Positions 46,393 to 58,736 of a DNA stretch of 64,000 bases are shown here, piece after piece. The notes under the pieces were generated by a model, which saw only the letters and a program-made list of their open reading frames with translations, was not told the origin of the DNA and did no database searches. Made by a program: the position numbers and the translations under genes. The stretch is from NCBI RefSeq assembly GCF_046630445.1, contig NC_092335.1:627843501-627907500 (forward strand), given 5' to 3'. Numbering within the stretch: position 1 is the first letter of the stretch; each line of letters opens with the position of its first letter. Origin of the DNA: Rutidosis leptorrhynchoides. Taxonomy: Eukaryota; Streptophyta; Magnoliopsida; Asterales; Asteraceae.

Positions 46393-47331
46393 CTACGCAA
46401 ATAAATACATCATATACATACACGTATAATTATTCCACTCACCTTGAAATGCCGGCACAAGTCATGTACAACATGATCTCCATCCTCAAATCCGAGCAAG
46501 TAATCACTTCAAGCACCAAAACGAGCTCTAGTAGCTAGAATCACCAACAAGCACCAAGAACCACTCCTATTTGGGCAAAAATCACCACCTTCATCACTAA
46601 TCCAAGCTGCCTCTCTCTAAAAACTCCTCTATCTCTCTCTAGGGTTTGGTTGGGAGTGTTTGTGGGTGAAAATGAGGATAAGGGTGAGTTTAGATCAGTT
46701 TTGATGGCCCAAACGACCCCCAAGTGAAAAGACCCAAATACCCTCTTTTAAAAGCTTCAAAATATCACAGCTGGCCCGTCAGGCCTTTTGGACGGCGTCT
46801 AAAAAGGTTGGACGGCGTCCAGATTAACTGAATCAGTTTTCTGAACTTGTTTTGGTCGTAACTTTCAAACCGTAACTCCATTTTCGATGAATCAAATATC
46901 GTTGGCAACGTAATGAGATTTCCTTTATAATGGTAAGGTTTTGAAACATCAACTCAAACTTTATTTGGGATCCAAATATACGCTTACATGCCTCGTATTT
47001 CGAATGACGTTCGAAATAATGCGTAACTGAAAAACGGGTGTTACATATTTGTTAGGTTGTTAAGAAATTAAAATAGTTTAGTAGTAAAATTGAATTACTA
47101 ATAATAAAGTAAACAAGTTATAACATATAAAAAAAAGAAAAATAAATAAATAACACACATATGAAATTCAAGTACATAGTAACTATAAATGAGATCAAAT
47201 CAACCATAGTAGATTAACCCATTCAATGAATCAATGGGTTGACATCTCACTATTCAAATGAAAGCCAAGCACCGAAAACTTTGAAGAGTAAGAAACATAG
47301 ATTTTATGACTCTTTTGCTAGCAATATCTTC

Positions 47332-49541
47332 TTATAGCCCAGAGTGTACAATTGTGTCATAACCCTGCATCCAATCAAGATCACCAAGCTTATAAGATTG
47401 GCCATTAAGACTTAACATTTTTGCTAGGCAGACACACAAAAAACTAAAATGATGACATTTCCCTACATCCATTCAAAATCGCCCAATTTATAGATTGATC
47501 ATTTGCATCAGATTAACACTTTTGTAGGACTTTCTTGCAGCCCTATCAAAAAACATTTTGACACCAAAATAATGAGAGAAGACTATCACGTACCTTTTTG
47601 ACACACCAAAACCTTTTTATATCAATCCACTCTACCCGTATACGCCTTATAACAACCAACTATTTGGGTTTTACAGTCAAATAATTGACTGACTACTTAT
47701 ATTTATAATATATTGGTCTAAAAAATTTAACCAAATTTAGAGAAAAAGATTTAGGAAAGCAAAGGACAAAACCATATTTAACCATGTGAACCTCAGTGCC
47801 TATAAATATGCATACACATAAATGTATGTAAATATTTATACATATTAAGAGATATGCATATGTCTATACATATGGGCGTACAAATTCGTCAACAAAAACT
47901 TATAATAAGATGGCAATCAAGAGAAGTTAAATGAACATTCTACAAACCTCTTGGTGCCTTTCATTTGTTGCGTTTGATGTGTCATGTTGTTCTTCTGCCA
48001 CGTTTCAAAATATTATCATTAAATCTTTGTTCAAGACCTACACAAGTCTGACCTGCAAGATTATTCTCATAACCCATCTTCATAGCCACCTACCGAGTCC
48101 AATATATGATATAAAATCAATCTTTTCCAACAACCTACTCCACAATGATGCAAGTAATGTCATCTAGATAGGAGTATTCAATAAGTTAAATAACAACTAT
48201 GATCGATTTTCAAATATGAGCAAAAAATCATCTATTATTACAAATTACATCTAATATAAATGACACCTTTGTCGGCCCTTGTAGTGAACCTAAGGAATCC
48301 ATAACATCCATTCAATATGCTTTTGCATTAAAAAATTTCAAAAATTAAACCATAAATACAACTCCCTAATATTTTTTTATTGAAAAAAAACAGGGTAAGC
48401 CATACATGTGCACTTGCCACTCATGAGGAGGGCCATAGTTGCAACCCTTACTATTACGGTGCTCAATCTTCAATCAAACCTATAATAATGTTAGTAAAAA
48501 AAACAAAACAGTAGTTAGATACGATAACATATCATGAACCATTAATAAATATATTGCCTTAGCATACCTCAACTGCATGAGGACATGTTCTAAAACCACA
48601 TTTGCCCAACTTCGTGTCAATCTTATACGTAGGAGAACTTTTTTTGGAACGGTTATACATAGGAGAACTACCTACTTTAACCTGTATTAAATCAATATAT
48701 AAAACGTGATCAACATATATAACAAATATTGTACAAAGTATAAAATATGGACGAACATATACCCGATCAGTTACACGAGTCGCATTTCCTCTTCGACTAC
48801 CCTTATCATGTCACTACTTCCACCTTCTATAGAAATATCTTTATCCGCAACACCGTTAACGACCAGTTTTACAATTTCAACAGCAATCGCGTTTGGAATA
48901 AAGTCACAAGGTGGTTCAGGGTCTAAATCAATCAACTTAATGCCTCTTCCTCTACCACCGGTAGCTGGCCTACCTTTTCCTACATATATATAGTGTAAAC
49001 CCTTGTGAAATTCAACTTGGTAAGTTGATTATCAAATTCTTATTTGTTCCATTAATAGTATTTCATATTGTAGATGTTAGGTTGATTAGAAACCAAAACA
49101 ATATCAGAAATGATGGTGTCTTAATATTGCAAAAACAAAATAAAACAAAGTTGTAAACCATAATATCACTACAAAGCGAGACTTTCTACTCACTTTTCAA
49201 GTTGAGTTTCCCACATTCTACTCCGTGATTCTAATCTCTTAACGTGTTGATGTATTGCATAAAGAACAAAAGTGGTTTGCTTTATTATGAGTATTATTAA
49301 ACTGTGGAAAAAGATTTGTGAAAAAGTTGTATTGTTAAGTCTTATTAAAGCATTAACTTTTACATAAGGTGTCAGTGAACAACAGATTCATCTATTAGGG
49401 TCAAATATGTATGTATGTGTGAAATTGTCGGTATCTTACTCAAACCTTTCCTTTTGGCATTGTGAAAAAGACAACTGTATATGAACCTTCAAAACTGCTA
49501 GGAAAGGATGAATCACTATCACTCTCTGTAGGTATGTTCAT
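47332..49541 (-). pseudogene. Exon-like segments of an unidentified host gene
   Basis: Several short stretches read sensibly on the minus strand. From 49541: MNIPTESDSDSSFPSSFEG to MPKGK (to 49446). 48980-48771: GKGRPATGGRGRGIKLIDLD, then EPPCDFIPNAIAVEIVKLVV, to a stop. 48636-48568: KIDTKLGKCGFRTCPHAVE, followed by donor-like GAG|GTATGC. 48467-48392: [19 protein letters not shown]. 48090-47982: KMGYENNLAGQTCVGLEQRF to a stop. 47427-47332: MLSLNGQSYKLGDLDWMQGY to a stop; a degraded copy of this last segment lies at 47460-47520. Frames between segments do not join cleanly at consensus splice sites, so I treat it as a broken gene, possibly captured by the Helitron ending at 39841. I do not recognise the protein. 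Confidence 0.35.
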
Positions 49542-49593
49542 AAACTCGCTTCTACTAATAATTTATACATCCGAGCTGTGAACAGACTCTGAT

Positions 49594-50602
49594 TGTAGTG
49601 ACCCGTCCTAATCCATCTGGACGAAGTCTTCAACAGTTGGTCCCATTGCGAGGTTCTGACCTCTATATGCCATGAACAACTCCATGTAATATGAGCAAAT
49701 GCACAGCGGAAGATTTCTTTAATACCTGAGAATAAACATGCTTTAAAGTGTCAACCAAAAGGTTGGTGAGTTCATAAGTTTATCATAAAACAATAAAATT
49801 CATCATTTTGATAGACCACAAGATTTAAATGCTGCATGGTACAAATGGGCCCGAATCCTATACCCACCTGTAACGTACATGCGATATCTTTTAAATACAG
49901 TACACCTTTCTCGTGTACGAAATCATCTTTCATAAATCTTAGTAACCGTACACATATCTCGTGCACAAAAATAACATACACATAACCTGTGTATAAAATC
50001 ATTCTCTCGATACATAACATTCATATCAATTGGTGGCAATTATCATGTCCACATAATTCAATGGTGGCAATTATCATGTCCACATAATTCAATGGTGGCA
50101 ATTATCATGTCTACATAATTTAATAGTGGCAATTATCATGTCCACATAATTCAATAATAATCCGCAGAACTTCTGTCTGCATAATAATTTATTCAAGGAA
50201 TGTTTTGCTTGTGTCTATCTCGTCAAACATTTATAAAAGCATTTCATGTATTCGCAATTTAAAATATATTTCAAAAGCATTTAATAAAGCAGTTGTAAAA
50301 ATAGCGCATGTATTCTCAGTCCCAAAAATGTAAAGAGTAAAAGGGAATCAAATGAACTCACCATACTGTATTTTGTAGTAAAAATACATATGACGACATT
50401 GAACAAGTATAGGGTTGGCCTCGGATTCACGAACCTATATCATTTGTATATATATATGTTAAAACATATATTCGTAATTGAACAATTTCATATCTTGTAA
50501 CCTTATATATTATATATTTAGTTTGTATATATATTTTAGAATGATTATTATTTATATAGTTATATTAATATGTCTATAACTGAAAAATATCTAATTTGTT
50601 GT
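49594..50602 (-). mobile_element. Truncated LTR, family S
   Basis: It starts (plus strand) TGTAGTGACCCGTCC, the complement of the family S LTR end at 63964, and matches that LTR through 'ggttcgtgaatccgaggccaacc'. It is cut at 50602 by the Tat/Athila 3' LTR; the remainder should lie beyond the window end. Confidence 0.7.
50031..50155. repeat. 31-bp tandem repeat, four copies
   Basis: Units of tggtggcaattatcatgtcc plus 11 bases start at 50031, 50062, 50093 and 50124, exactly 31 bases apart with few changes. Confidence 0.95.
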
Positions 50603-50999
50603 TGATGTTATGCGAGGTGTATATGAAATAGCTTATATTTTACTAGGAAAAACTATTAAATACGATACAATTTTACACAAGATATTTATTTATTTATAGA
50701 ATGGATATACCTAAACCTTGCTACAACACTTATAGGCAGTGTACCTAATCGTACAGTAGTGTAGTTTTTAGTAAGTCCGGTTCGTTCCACAAGGATACAC
50801 TTAAACAAGCTTAACGCTATATTTATTTTAATTTATAAAAATACAAATATATATAAGTAATATTATTATTATAAAAATGGGGGTTTTTACCGTTTAATGA
50901 CCGGTTTGTCGATTTTTAAAACTTTTAGTCGCAGTTAAAACCTAATATAAAATATTAAATAAATAAAAGACTTAATTTAAAGCGTAAAGTAAATAACGA

Positions 51000-51130
51000 T
51001 AATGAAATTGCGATAAATAAAAGTGCGATAAAATAAACTTGCGATAATTAAAAAGTACGATAATTAAAAGTGCAATTAAATACAATGACAATAAATAAAA
51101 GTGCGATAATTAGAAGTGCAATTAAATATG
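51000..51130. repeat. GCGATAA/AAGTGC short repeats
   Basis: About seven irregular copies of 'aaaagtgcgataa' and variants, roughly 16-22 bases apart. Confidence 0.7.
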
Positions 51131-51930
51131 AAAATAAAGGAATTATGCTTATTTAAACTTCCGTAATCATGATGTTTGACGTGTTGATTTTTGTTTATTC
51201 CCATGGGTTAATTGTCCTTTGTCCTGGATTATTTAATATGTCCGTCTGGTTTTTGTCCATAACAGTCCATCAGTCATAAATATAAAGTGCGAGTGTCCTC
51301 GTCAAATTATCCTTATATCCGAAGTCAAATATTTCAACTAATTGGGGACTTAAACTGTAACAAGGTCTTAATACTTTGTTTAATAATTACACCAGGATAT
51401 CGACTGCGTGTAACCCAAGGTTTTAATACTTTGTTATCAATTATGCCAAGTGTCCTTGTACATAATTTCACCCCTGTTTTAATAATTCCATAGACTATTA
51501 ATCCATTCCCGTGTCCGGTTAAATGAACGATTATTCGTACATATAAATATCCCGCCCATCGTGTCCGATCGAGTGTATATGGTTATTTATAGGGACGTCC
51601 AATTGTAAATCTTTATATCAAAATTAACAAACTATCATTTAGTTAAACAAATATAAAGTCCATTAATAGCCCATAGTCTAATTTCCACAAGTGTCGTTCT
51701 TTTGTCCAAACCCCAATTATGGTACAAAGCCCAATTACCCAAATTTAAATATTTAGCCCAACATCATGATTACTTCGTTTTAAATAAGCATAATAATAAC
51801 TTAGCTACGAGATATTAATGTAAAAAGGTTGAACATAACTTACAATGATTAAAAATAGCGTAGCGTTACACGGACAGAATTTCGACTTACACCCTTACAA
51901 CATTCGCTAACATACCCTTATTATTAGAAA

Positions 51931-52061
<131 letters not shown>

Positions 52062-52144
52062 TATGATGAATGAGGAGAAAAAAAGATGTTTAAATGATGA
52101 ACCAAAGCTCGAAATTTATAGGCATGTGGGCTGTAAAAGGGGCT

Positions 52145-52190
52145 CATGCGATCGCATGAGTTTTGCTCTTCAAGGCCATGCGATCGCATG
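52145..52190. repeat. Pair of CATGCGATCGCATG palindromes (LTR)
   Basis: Perfect 14-base palindromes at 52145-52158 and 52177-52190, 18 bases apart. Confidence 0.95.
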
Positions 52191-52667
52191 GCCAGCTGGG
52201 GAGGCTCACATGTTGTTGTTTTCTTCTGCCGACGGTTTTTATAATATAATATAATATATATATTAAATTTAAGAATTAATTATATATTATATTATATTCA
52301 TGTGCATAGTTGACTTGTAATTTTTAGTCCGTTGCGTCGAGCGTTGAGAGTTGACTCTGGTCCCGGTTCCGGATTTTCGAACGTCCTTGCGTACAATTTA
52401 ATATCTTGTACTTTGCGTTTTGCGGCTTGTACTCTTGTAATTTTGAGACGTTTCTCATCAATAATTGGAACCACTTTGATTGTACTTTGTACTTTTGAGC
52501 TTTTTGGTCGTTTGCGTCTTCAATTCATCGAATCTGTCTTTTGTCTTCACCTTTTATTATTTAAACGAATATCACTAGTAAATAGAACAATTGCAACTAA
52601 AAGCTTGTCTTTCTTGAGGGATAATGCTATGAAATATATGTTCGTTTTTAGCATTATCAAATATTCC

Positions 52668-52683
52668 CACACTTGAGCGTTGC
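52668..52683 (-). other. Polypurine tract of the Tat/Athila element
   Basis: Minus-strand CTCAAGTGTGGGAATATT directly precedes the LTR start. The AAGTGTGGG core is repeated at three other sites in the element. Confidence 0.65.
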
Positions 52684-54806
52684 TTGTCCTCAAGCAATAT
52701 AGTCTTGAAATATACTAGAATCACTTCTTTATTCTTCACACTTTGTACATCAGTGATTTCTATACGGCGGTATGAACAATGGTAGTAACGATGTGGTTTA
52801 CAGTCTCACATGACTATGAAAATTTAGTTCCATTAAGGAAATTGGATCTTTATGAAAACATTTGATCTTTTTAAAATTAAATCTAGCTTTTACCCTAGAT
52901 AAGTTTTCCGAAATAACCCTTCACCGGTGTTTGCAAATTGTTTTTGTGGGTTTGGTGGGTTTCAGATTTGAAAATTTTAGTTCAAAACTTGCGGTTTTGT
53001 GTCACCCACTTGCTAACCTTGTATTGGGAAAGCAACACATCCAGTATACTTGTTCCGTATATTACCTTTCGGTAAACTACCGTCCGGTTGTAAAGGAAAG
53101 CGTTGAACAATCAACTGTTAAGGCAATGTCCCCTGACATGCTTTTAATTATGGTCTACAACGTATCGGATGCAATTACCATCCTTGGTAGGAGCAATAGT
53201 AAAGCTCACCCTTATAATTTTCCGGTCTGGCACAAGGTCCTGTCTTTGACCATGCTATGCAACCACCGTTCTTACGGTTGACACCCGATTTGGTTCAGGT
53301 GACCTAATGAATTCCAGGTGAATTCCTAGGATTTTACGTTCAATGGTAATGAACGCATTGAAAATGGGTTTTCAGAAAACAAATCGGTATGTAATTTTGA
53401 TCAAAATATTTTCTCGTTCAAGCTCGAGTTTAGATATCATCGAATTCCATGAGTTTGTAATTCTCAATCTTTAAGGTCAATCTTTAGGATTGAGTAATAT
53501 CAGGCTTAAAAGCTGATTTTTGATCTTTAAGGAGATTATCCTTTCTGGGGATCTGATTCATTAGTCTTATCCAGCTAATTTGCACGGCGTCCTCCCCATT
53601 TTACGAGACAGATCCTCTCATGGTTAAGATAAGTCTGACCACTTGGCGACCCTGTTTGATACTGAGGTCCGTGGATTTCCTGCTGATTTTAGTGATGACT
53701 TTTCTAGATTTTTCGTCAACCTACAGCTGGTCTGGACGACAACTTCATGACCTAAATCAAGAAGCGCGTGTCTTTTTCAGAAGACTTTACTTCCTTTTAA
53801 TGATGGAATTGATTCATCGTGTAGATCCATCTTTCTTTCAAATATATTACAGTAAATCGGGTAAAACTGTTTAGTTTAGTCCAAAGCAAAAGTATCTTCA
53901 TTTTTTTTGTTACAAAAATATGTGACTTATGTTTTAAATAACTTGGTAAATTTTCCCACACTTGGCTTTTATTTTCTTTTATTTGCCTTTTTATTGTCCT
54001 CTATTCCATTTTAAATGAATTCTAACATTTTGGTTTGTTTCTCAATTTATGTCCTTTCCAAGGTAACAATAATTTCGGTGTTAACACCTAGTTTTATCGT
54101 TCATAAATATGTATAAACATGATTTTGAATTCATTTAATTGAAAATTTTGAAAATTTTACTAGAATTGGGTAGTCAGTATATAAGACTAGGGCTGTTCTT
54201 TATTATCAGAGAGCACTAGATTCTAATACAACTACTGCGTTACTAGTATTTTTAATGGTAACCAAGTGTATAAGTTAAAATTTTTAAAAATCCGAAAGAA
54301 TTTAACCCCTTCCCACACTTAAGATCTTGCAATGCCCTCATTTGCAAGAAATCAGTAACAATTTAAATTATTGAGGGCGATTAGCGTAGAAAAATAATTA
54401 AATTTTACCAAAGTTTTCAAACATATTGGCGTTTGTTTGCTGAATGATAAATGGTGCACATCATTTGTTCATTCCGTCTTGTTGTTACATCACATTTGTT
54501 TTTCGTTTTGTCGTCAAAAGTACTAGCTTTTGCTGAACCTAATGCCAGTCTTTGAAAATGCGCTGTTTTACCCTGTTTTTTACAATCGACAATATACATA
54601 AAATACAAATATAAACATGCATGGCAATTTGAAATGAGACTTAAAATCCCACTTTCATACTTTCAAATCCTAAATGGGAAATATTAGTACACAATAATAA
54701 TAAAAATGATAAAAATTACACAAATATATCCAATAACATAAGTTTAAACATGAATAAGTAAAAAGATAAAAACATAAAAATCATAAAAATAACCAATGGA
54801 ACCAAA
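52684..54806 (-). other. 3' untranslated region of the Tat/Athila element
   Basis: No supported gene on either strand; the plus-strand frames (114 and 139 residues at 52332-52676 and 52862-53281) lack domains. PPT-like AAGTGTGGGA words lie at about 53954 and 54310. Confidence 0.55.
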
Positions 54807-57016
54807 TCAGTCTGGATAGGGGTTCCAGTTCATCTCGTCAGGTGGGTTCCATTGTTGGTTATAGGTGTTCTGATAGGCTTGGTTATAGTCATACCGGTTA
54901 AAGGGTGGTCGGATGTCGGGGTTGTGTGGCGGAAAATGAGCAGGTCGAGTAGGCACATAGTTATTTGGTACCTGATATGATAGCTGGCTCATGATTTGGT
55001 GCTGATGAACTAACCAGCTATCGTGTTGGCGTCGCCTATAGTCCTCGTATACTCGCTCGGAGTTCCACTGCTCGTACATACTATATCTGGCCGCGTTCGT
55101 CATTGCTTCCTCATCTATACGAACGTGGACGTCAAGAATAGCATCTCGAAAGACATCCCTAATGTCTTCCGCTTCCTCCATTTCCTCACATGAGCCTCTC
55201 TCTACCTGAGGATGATTACCTTCATAGGGAACTGCCTGGTTGCGTCTACTCTTCAATACCTTAGCACCCGCATAAACCCGCAATCCTATGGTCTCATCCT
55301 GTTCTCTACAAACCTGTAATGGACCCCCTTGGTTCCTATCAACACCTAAATACTCTCCAATGAGAGTAACAAAAATACCTCCTCCTATTATACTCCCGTC
55401 CTGCATTCCTTCTACCATTTTAGATAAATAAAAACCAACACAGTAAGGGATATTAACAAAGCTTCTCGGGTCTCGAATACACTTTAGGTAAAATAAATCA
55501 TGTAAGGTCATTTTCTCCTTATTGTGACCTCTCTGTGTAATCGAGTTAGCCAAAAATCTATGAATTACACGAAGCTCGGCTTTGTTAATATGTAAGTAGG
55601 AGTGTTTTCCTCCCAGTGTAAAAACATTATAGTTTGACATACGCCTCCAAACGGCGTTCGCGTTAAAATTCCTATCTACCCTTTCACCACGATAAATCAA
55701 ATTCATACAATCGGGTAGTAGCAATTCACTAGGAGTGTAAATCTGTAATGCCCTGGCCATGTCCATCATGGACATTCTGTACATCCTACCGCCAAGGATA
55801 AATCTAAGAAAACTTCTATCATCTAACCTATCTACATCTACATTTAACGCTATAGTACTCATCAGCTCAACACACCATTCCTTATATACAGGTCTACGAA
55901 TGGTGAAAAGACGTTCCCAATCTGTAAAAGAAGAACTGCCATACCTTTGAATCAAATGTTGTCTAACATGGTCAGCTAGATGGACCGTTTCCAAAGGATT
56001 CCAACCAATTACCCTCGGCACCTCTACCTCTTTTGTTACCAATTTAAATTTATTACTTTGATATGCCGGGTAATCTCTCCATCGTCTATCGAATCTCAGA
56101 TTAGGATGCAACGTGTGTTCAGGAATCGTTGGGTATTCTACAGGCGGATGCATCGGAAATACTATGAATTTATTAGGTAACTGTAGTGGATCATAATAAG
56201 GTATATGTTGATCAGGCTGATGTTGTTGTTCCTGTTGTGGTACTTGTTCGGGTTCTGGCTCGTATTGCATTTCTGGTTCTGGTTCTGGTTCTGGTGCTGG
56301 AGCAGGTCGTCTAGATGATGATGATCCTGAACCTCCAGTATCGGCTCTCTGCAAAACACATTAAACACAAAATTTGTGCATCCAAATATGCATTAGTATT
56401 AGCAAAATAACAACTTAAATTAACCACAATAACATGTTAAATCAAACTTAAACTTATACGCATTTTCACAATTTTTACAATTCTACACTTTTTCAAATAA
56501 GCACATATGAAAATGTAGACAAAGTTCATAAGCATTTAACTCAAAAAACATGTCAAAATAGTCATTACTAGCAATTAAACAAGTCTCAAATGGCAATTAT
56601 ATCAAATTAATCAAGTTCATGAATTTTAGACTTAAAAAGTCTACTTTAATCTCCAAAAATCATGTTTAGGATCAAAGTTTGGATCATTTAACTACCTAAA
56701 CATGTTACACTACTTAATTTAGCAACAATTCATGACAAAAATCGGCCATAACCTGTTTATATCAAAAAGCCCCAAATTGCTCAAGAACACAAACCCTAGA
56801 TTTCTAAAAATTTTGAAGTTTTTGGCTTCAAATCATGTTAAATAGCATCAATCTAGGTTATACATGCATAAAATACTAACAATTTAACACTAATTACACT
56901 AGAAATTAACAAAATTGCATTAGGTAAAATATTGGTAATTATCATAAAAACTAGAAAATTTATGAGTTTAGGGGTGTAATTTTTACCTTCTTTGAAAAGC
57001 TTCTGAACAATTTCAT
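54807..57016 (-). CDS. Extra ORF of Tat/Athila element (ATHILA ORF-like), two exons
   Basis: Exon 2 (56348-54807) has no ATG at its open start. A strong acceptor TGTTTTGCAG|AGAGCC precedes it, and a 30-base exon 57016-56987 encoding MKLFRSFSKK ends at donor AAG|GTAAAAAT; joined in phase 0 they give about 523 residues. The N-terminal part is Pro/Glu/Gln-rich (APEPEPEPE, then QQEQQHQPDQH). The core has RWRDYPAYQSNKFKLV, SFTDWERLFTIRRPVYKEWC and FLRFILGGRMYRMSMMDMAR, then YCVGFYLSKMVEG; this resembles the plant-only ATHILA ORF-1 type domain. The C-terminus is rich in Tyr, Asn and Pro. No signal peptide or membrane segment is evident, so an envelope role is not supported. It sits between integrase and 3' LTR, the position of the extra ORF in this clade. 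The frame is open although pol is broken. Confidence 0.65.
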
Positions 57017-58136
57017 GATTAGAGCGAGAAATTTGACGAATTACGGTGAAAAATTGCGAATTTTAGAAGTGATTTGGGAGTAGGTTCGTATATGTGTGTG
57101 TGTATTGTGGTGAGACAGAACAGGCGACCGCCTTATGATCCTGTCCAGTTTTTTATGGCCATGCGATCGCATGGCTGTAAAGGCCAAATTCCATGCGATC
57201 GCATGGAATCCCGGGTACAGTGTTTTTTGCATTTTTTTTTATAACCTTATACTTAATAAGACATAAAATTAATAAAATTTTAAAAATTTGTTTCTTTTTA
57301 GGATGAGGGCGTTTTGGATCGTTGTCCTAGTCCGTCCCTCGACAAAATTTTAAAATTTGTCAATTCAAAGCGCGGTTTTTAAAAGTAAAGATTTTTTTTT
57401 TGGGTTTTTTTTAATGTTTTTGGCATACTTTAGTTCAATAAGATTAAAACTAATGATAATAAAAGTTCTCGTCCCTCCCTCGGGTAAAGCAATTTCGGTT
57501 CAACGACCTAGTCTTCAACTCACGACGAATTTTAAAAATCATATTTTTAACTTAGCAAAATAAAGTAAATTTTTGTTTTTAAATTCACACCAAACTTAAA
57601 TTTAAAATGCATAAAATTAAAAATTCATATTAAAAATTCACACCAAACTTAAATTATATTTTTGTTTTTATACATACAAACTTATATTAAAAATATTAAT
57701 TTTTCAAATATTTACAATTTTAAATATATTGATTTAAAAATTTTACAATATTATTTTAATATTAATTTTAAAAACATGGTACAAATAAAATAAAAAACTT
57801 TTTGGTCTTTTATCCCACTTTAATCAATCAAATATTATCAAAAATATAGGCCCCTCTTTTCAGTAAAGTAATTTCGGTTCAAATACCTAATTTAACTTAT
57901 GACGAATTTTTGAAATATTTTGGTTGAATGATTAAAGATATTTATACCTTAAGAATAAACGGTAAATTTCGCAGTGATGTAATAAATTTTTGTATGATAT
58001 CAATAATTTCGGTCGCAAGACCTAATTTTGTTGAATACCAATTTAATACTTTATAGCGAACAATTTAGCGTTTATTATCAAAAGGTTAAAAATAAAAATA
58101 AAAATAAAAATAAAAATAAAAACTGTACATACTTAC
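57017..58136 (-). other. Leader between pol region and extra ORF
   Basis: AT-rich non-coding sequence upstream of the extra ORF. It contains two CATGCGATCGCATG palindromes (57160-57173, 57192-57205), several 'ccctcg...ttcggttcaa' direct repeats (57330-57520, 57850-57880), and a consensus splice donor CAG|GTAAGTATGT at about 58139 (minus). Confidence 0.5.
57160..57205. repeat. Pair of CATGCGATCGCATG palindromes (internal)
   Basis: Perfect copies at 57160-57173 and 57192-57205, 18 bases apart, the same spacing as in the LTR pair, with a different spacer sequence. Confidence 0.95.
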
Positions 58137-58144
58137 CTGTGAAA

Positions 58145-58572
58145 TAGATTTCTTAGTGATATGCTCTAGCCGACTCATAAGATAGTCGGACTAATTGGTT
58201 TTCCATGGCTACATAGGCGTAACCTCGAGCATTCAACGTTTTTTCTTCTAAACATATGAACGGTCCATCTCTGCATAGCGTAACAAATTCGGTATTGGAA
58301 TATGTCTGATTCGTCGAGTATTTTCCTTCGTGTGACCATTTTCCGCATTTGTGACATCTTTCAAGGTGTCGTGCTCTTCTTTTCGCTGCGGATTTTGATT
58401 TTCCTTTACCAAATTGTAACTTATTATTTTCGCATCTGGATTCTTTTCTTACTCAGTCCAATTTACCTCTGATTAATGATACTATTTCACTTGGAAGGGT
58501 GTCATTATTACGTTTAGTGATCAAAGCATGTAGCATTAGACCATGGTTTAATTCACAGGAAGTCTTCATCTT
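58145..58572 (-). pseudogene. Zinc-knuckle-like ORF remnant downstream of integrase
   Basis: The minus-strand frame starts MKTSCELNHGLMLHALITKR, reaches an in-frame stop after IRGKLD, and continues in the same frame with KSAAKRRARHLERCHKCG, WSHEGKYSTNQ and ARGYAYVAMENQLVRLSYES to a stop. CHKCGKWSHEGKY is a CCHC knuckle whose last Cys is replaced by Tyr. Its position after pol is odd for a Gag knuckle; it may be an accessory nucleic-acid-binding ORF of this subfamily. Confidence 0.45.
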
Positions 58573-58736
58573 AAACCTAAAAAAATAAAAATTCAGAATG
58601 GGGGGAGAAGACTAGTTCTTTAGGGTCTGCTAGGGAAAGACCATTCGGGTTCCATTTTCGAGAACTACACGAAAACAGAAAATTTAACTCTAACAGAAAT
58701 ACATATTATCCTTTAAAGACTTGATTCTCCCCACAC

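Larger units (their letters stand above)
39929..47045 (-). mobile_element. 7.1-kb non-coding LTR retrotransposon (family N)
   Basis: LTRs at 39929-41719 and 45214-47045; PBS (minus) at 45211-45200; polypurine tract (minus GGGAGAGAGTT) at 41730-41720; target duplication TATTT at 39924-39928 and 47046-47050. The 3.5-kb internal region has no protease, RT or integrase motif on either strand. It therefore looks like a large non-autonomous derivative that uses proteins from other elements. Confidence 0.88.
45214..47045 (-). repeat. 5' LTR of family N element
   Basis: 1832 bases, TGTAACACCCGTTTTTC to GTCGGGTTGTTACA on the minus strand. It carries a CA/TA microsatellite at 45758-45834 that is short in the other LTR, the hairpin array at 46058-46392, and palindromic words at 45307, 45327 and 46810. 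Confidence 0.9.
39841..49593 (-). mobile_element. Helitron with 3' end at 39841; 5' end not found
   Basis: On the minus strand the end reads CCCGCGAATTCGCGGG (perfect 16-base palindrome at 39867-39852), then cattaag and CTAG at 39844-39841, followed by T. The body is interrupted by the 7.1-kb LTR element and may continue through the exon-like segments at 47332-49541. The right limit is set only by the LTR at 49594 and is arbitrary. Confidence 0.5.

Noticed and set aside
39929-47045. Autonomous chromovirus
   Set aside because: No protease, RT, RNase H or integrase motif on either strand of the internal region.
52862-53281. 139-residue plus-strand ORF
   Set aside because: Antisense in the 3' untranslated part of a retrotransposon, no recognisable motif.
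54807-57016. Retroviral-type envelope gene
   Set aside because: No signal peptide, transmembrane segment or coiled coil is visible; position alone is insufficient.
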